A stretch of 64,000 nucleotides of DNA from Anagrus nilaparvatae. Its lineage: Eukaryota > Arthropoda > Insecta > Hymenoptera > Mymaridae. Both the position numbers and the translations under genes were made by a program. Positions 60,512-64,000 of this stretch are shown here, piece by piece. The stretch is from NCBI GenBank assembly GCA_022575985.1, contig JAKSXM010000132.1, forward strand, positions 2,976,001 to 3,040,000, given 5' to 3'. A model generated the notes under the pieces. The model had not been told where the DNA came from. It did no database searches and was given only the letters and a program-made list of their open reading frames with translations. How positions within the stretch are numbered: position 1 is the first letter of the stretch; each line of letters starts with the position of its first letter.

Positions 60512-63500
60512 ATGGATAAAAAATATTTGGAAACTAAAAATGATTCATTTTTTAGTTGTGTTAAAATATTAAAATTAGGAGGCGTTTTAAAACCAAATAA
60601 TATAAAATTTTCAAAAAATAAAAATATTTTATACAATATCTACAGATTTATAATATTAACAGTATTTTTATCATTAACTATTTTTCAAGTAATTTATGTT
60701 ATTGCTAGTAATGATACATTTTTTTACATTTTAACAACAAATGTTTATATGCTGGTAACATATATTAATGCTTTAATTAAAGTAATTATTATCCTGATTA
60801 ATTCGGATAAAATATTCAAAATGATTGATTTTTGTCAAAATAATAATTATAAATTCAAGTCTAGTTATATTATTATCAATAAATCAGTTCATTTTTCAAA
60901 GTAAGATATTCTGCTTATTTTAATTTATACTACTGTCCTACTGTTTTTATACACAGAATTAGATGAGTCTACCCGGAACCTGCACATTTTGATCTTGCAC
61001 ATCTATTTGCTTACACGAAAAAAATATTACACATTAAATTAATAACCAAAATAAATCTTACACAAGTGTAGGAAAATTAATAATTAAATATTTTATAAAG
61101 CTAAATTGTGAAAAAATATAAAAATTTATTTATGGTTTATTTTGGTAATTATTTTAATGTGTAAGAAAATAGATGTGCTAGATCGAAATGTGTAGGTTCC
61201 AGGTATATTAGACTTTTGAGATCAAAATATTTTTTTTATTGGTAAAAGACAATTTAAAAATCCGATAATTTAGAGAATCTAATCTATTTTTGATTATAAT
61301 CTTTTTCAAAATAATTACACAAACACGAAATATGATCTAAATATTTTTAAGTTCGAAAGACTATGAAACTTCAAATACTTAAAACCTAGTGGAATCTTGA
61401 TACCCTAGATTCGGAATCAGCGACCCAAAAAACCTAAATTAAAAAAAAAAAAGATTGAAAAAAAATTCTTTTTTAAGAATTCAGGAGGTGAAATATGGGT
61501 TTTACATTCACTCAAATTCATATTTAACTCCAGATTTGGATTCAGTAGCCCAAAAGAACCTAATTTGAAGTTAAAAAAGGAAAATAATTCAGAATATGTT
61601 TATTTCAAGGGAAGGTGACTCAAAAAACTGGCTTGGCCCTCTAAAATTTACAAAATAGTATAGGTACTAAGCCAGGTACTAAGTAGCAAGGGCGCAAAAG
61701 TTTTGGCATTAGCGTGAACATTAAGGGCCGTTCATAGTGGAACAGTAGGGTAGGTAGAGTAGGTCTCCTAGTCTCGTTACGAAATGGCATTTTCGCAAAT
61801 TTTTATCGCTTCTTGAGACGTGATTCGCGATTATCATGATCACCAGATGTGTATGTTTTGAAACCGATCCTAGGAAACGATAAAAAAGTGTATAAATATC
61901 TGATAAATACCGTTTCGTAACGAGACTAAGATACCTACTCTATCTACCCTATTACTCCTCATGAGTGATACGTGTTAACATGGAACATGTTTATAGGGAG
62001 GAAGTATCCTGGAAATCTGAAAATCAAGGGTGGTCAGATATATCCGGTTTAAGGGGGGGGGGGTCAAATATGTCCGATTGAAGGGTGGCCCAATGGTACT
62101 TAGAATAATTTCAATTTTCGGACTTAGAATAATTCAGGTTTAGAGACTTAGAATAATTTAGATTTAGGGACTAAGAATAATCTGGGCTTAGGGATTTAGA
62201 ATATTTTTGATTTAGGGAATCAGAATAGTTTGGGTTTAGAATCTTTGTGAGTCTATGCCCAGCTGAAAGTAAACATGTTCCATGCATTTTGGTTGTGTTT
62301 AGATAAACCGGTTATACGTTTTTTGTTTATGCTAGTACCAAAAATTTCGCCCATGGAGTTTACAATATTTTTTGACTACCGAGGCGTAAAACGAGTGTGG
62401 ACAATTTATACGCCAAATTTTCGCGCCAAGTTTTACTCTATATAGGGAAGGCAAAAAAACTGTTTTTTTGTCAATGGGGTGAAATGAGGATCATAAGCCC
62501 CTCAAACTAATTTCTGATCCTGGATTCAAAATCAGTGAAAAAATAACTTAGTTAGACCTGTTAAATTGAAAAAAAAAGTTTAAAAAAAAATCATTTTTTA
62601 AAGGTTAAGGGGGTGAAATGAGGCTTTTAAATCCCCTTAATTTCATTTTTAACCCCAGATTTAGATTCAGCAGCCCGAAAAAAAACTTATTAAACCTCTT
62701 AGAATGGAAGAAGGAAATTTAAAAATATGTTTATTTTAAAGGCTGGGAGTGAAATTGGAGAGATATATCCCCTGAATTAAGTTTTTGATCTTGGACTCTG
62801 ACATGGCAACCGAAAAAACATAGTTGGAACCCTTTAAATGGAAAACAATGTTAATCTAAAAAATCACTGTAAATAATACAAAAATACAAATACAAATCTA
62901 AGCTTTGTGGGTTAATGGCTAGGTTAATGGAATGGAATGTGTGTTGGAGGGGGGTCACGCTTTGTTATTTCAACTAAAAAAATTTTCCGACGATTTGTTA
63001 AAAAAATGTTCCAAAAAAGATTCTACTAGGTTACAAGTGTTTAGTTACTTTCAATTTTACTCATAATTCAGCCATTTTCTTAACACTTGAAAACAGAGTA
63101 TTATATATATATAAGCGATCTATAAAATAATTTTTTAGCAGTGCTTTGACCAATAATCTAAAATTATTTTGCCTAAAAAATGTCCAAGGTGTATTTAAAG
63201 TTTAATAAATTTTTGTGGGACACAAATCTATCTAAAAAAGTATATTTTACTTTTAAAATAAAATAAGATTTGTTTTTATTTTTTTGCAGGATTATTTTTA
63301 ATTTTTTTTTTATAAATTTAATGTTAGCAGAAACTATTTATTTTTTATTTCCATACATAACATTAGGAAAATCATCCGAAGTTATTTTTAAAGTATGGTA
63401 TCCATGTAACCAAAATAGCAATGAAATATGTTATTGGATATCTTATGTTCATAAAATAATTTGTTGCGTTTACGCTGGTTGTATGCAAATTGGACATGAT

Positions 63501-63664
63501 TGTTTAATTTATACATTTATTCACAATATTAATTTAAAATTTAATCTTCTGTCTCATCAAATTGTTAATATAACATCATGTAATGAATTAAATGTTGATG
63601 AAAAAGTACAGTCAGAAATGAAACAAGTTGCTGAATGTGCACGACAACATATTTCTGCTATTTG
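60512..63664 (+). CDS. Odorant receptor 2, first two exons (partial, runs off the window)
   Basis: Exon 1 is 60512-60900 and exon 2 is 63290-63664, joined by a GT-AG intron of 2,389 bp in matching phase (2 and 1). Exon 2 also ends in phase 2, as in odorant receptor 1. The 254 visible residues show the OR N terminus ('KILKLGGVLKPNN'), hydrophobic segments 'FIILTVFLSLTIFQVIYVI', 'NVYMLVTYINALIKVIIILI' and 'WISYVHKIICCVYAGC', and the OR-typical 'DCLIYTFIHNINLKFNLLSHQI'. The ATG follows a minimal leader; earlier in-frame Mets are absent. Exons for the C-terminal third should lie beyond 64000. It is on the opposite strand from receptor 1 and separated from it by the transposon-rich block. Confidence 0.85.
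60972..61203. mobile_element. TA-flanked MITE in OR2 intron 1 (232 bp)
   Basis: Ends CCCGGAACCTGCACATTT and the inverse of CCTGGAACCTACACATTT, flanked by TA on both sides (60970-60971, 61204-61205). The inverted ends extend about 45 bp. Confidence 0.75.
61420..61600. repeat. Fragments of the GCGACCCAAAAAACCTA repeat
   Basis: 'GGAATCAGCGACCCAAAAAA' at about 61411-61430 and diverged 'GATTCAGTAGCCCAAAAGAA' at 61536-61555. Further diverged copies ('TTCAGCAGCCCGAAAAAA') lie at about 62663-62681. Same family as the arms of the 817-4793 element. Confidence 0.55.
61746..61955. mobile_element. MITE-like inverted repeat in OR2 intron 1
   Basis: Left end 'GTAGGGTAGGTAGAGTAGGT' then 'AGTCTCGTTACGAAATGG'; the right end is the inverse with few changes ('CCGTTTCGTAACGAGACT', then 'ACCTACTCTATCTACCCTAT'). 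Arms are about 45 bp and the whole is about 210 bp. No clear flanking duplication. Confidence 0.65.
61976..62340 (+). repeat. Dispersed AACATGTTTATAGGG repeat, copy 4
   Basis: 'AACATGGAACATGTTTATAG', a G run at 62055-62062, 'GTCAAATATGTCCGATTG', then at least five tandem variants of 'GGACTTAGAATAATTTAGGTT'. It ends with 'AACATGTTCCATGCATTTTG', which also occurs near 48976 as 'CATGTGCCATGCATTTAGG', so the repeat is bounded by inverted ACATGGAACATGT-like ends. Confidence 0.65.
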
Positions 63665-63860
63665 GTAAGTTAATTTTTTGTAGATGGCTTTCGGACGCAA
63701 TACGGAGTTTTCCATAATCGTTTTACGTCCAGAAAGACATAAAATATCATAAGCACCGTGGGTGAATAACTTAAGACACTAGCGTGGAACACATATCTGG
63801 TGATCACACTAGTACCAAAACTTTTAATGCTAATTTAATAACGATTTAAGCCCAAGTTAA

Positions 63861-63987
63861 GGCTGTTTCCAGACGGAGCGCTTTAAATTCACAGTTAGCG
63901 TAAAATTTGTAGTTAATTATATACTAAACAGTGTATTTTAAACGTAGATTTGAGTTAACTTCGAAGTTAAGAAGTCTGGAAACAGCC
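63861..63987. mobile_element. TAA-flanked MITE (127 bp)
   Basis: Ends GGCTGTTTCCAGAC and GTCTGGAAACAGCC, flanked by TAA (63858-63860 and 63988-63990). A 3-bp TAA/TTA target is typical of PIF/Harbinger elements. It lies just past exon 2 of odorant receptor 2. Confidence 0.8.
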
Positions 63988-64000
63988 TAAGAATTACCTT

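Noticed and set aside
1..64000. CRISPR arrays or bacterial operons
   Set aside because: Tandem units here lack spacer-repeat structure, genes have introns and poly(A) signals, and retroelements are eukaryotic.

Overview
The window is strongly AT-rich animal DNA with spliced genes, GT-AG introns and many transposable elements. Two genes encode insect-type seven-transmembrane odorant receptors. The complete one ends in the SYSTFNVLR-type tail typical of insect, especially hymenopteran, receptors. Together with the base composition this suggests an insect, plausibly a parasitoid wasp. The species cannot be named from sequence alone.

Host genes. (1) 13181-13591 (+) is a small single-exon gene of unknown function. 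It has a TATA box upstream and a polyadenylation signal just downstream. (2) 13748-19656 (+) is a ten-exon gene for a TRMT9B/fire-dancer-type SAM methyltransferase. The exons I assembled join without a frame break into 1149 codons plus stop. (3) 28765-36423 (-) is a complete odorant receptor of five coding exons (384 aa). Its last exon lies beyond a 4.1 kb palindromic transposon. (4) 60512-63664 (+) is the first two exons of a second odorant receptor that runs off the right edge.

Mobile DNA dominates the rest. A 4.0 kb foldback element with a perfect 8-bp target duplication fills 817-4793, and a related inverted repeat lies at 6085-7215. A truncated LINE tail sits at 5235-5880. The 23-26 kb region holds an AT-rich tandem family, a CACTGTAAAAA-type element, a tRNA-like/SINE sequence, a copia R-U5 fragment and a second LTR with a tRNA-Arg primer site. 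The last OR1 intron contains the TA-flanked palindrome 28906-33043. A 2.9 kb inverted-repeat element (36990-39880) encloses a BEN-like exon and is itself hit by a TTAA-flanked element. A foldback element (39897-40609) and a long hairpin (41225-41767) follow.

The right half is organised around a broken copia-like retrotransposon on the minus strand (5' LTR 58248-58480). Its reading frame carries stop codons and frameshifts. It is split after the RT 'DPC' motif by a 10.8 kb palindromic insertion (44148-54936), and a second member of the same family cuts it again at 43534. The outer flank of the 5' LTR and the flank of the R-U5 fragment at 26208 share the same 5 bp (TACTA), so a single, heavily expanded insertion is possible.

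The unifying theme is an unusual density of long inverted repeats. At least ten lie in 64 kb, several carry recognisable target-site duplications, and some are built from tandem repeats of about 140-160 bp. They are candidate foldback transposons and possible double-stranded RNA sources. Boundaries come from reading the sequence only; no alignment or database search was run.
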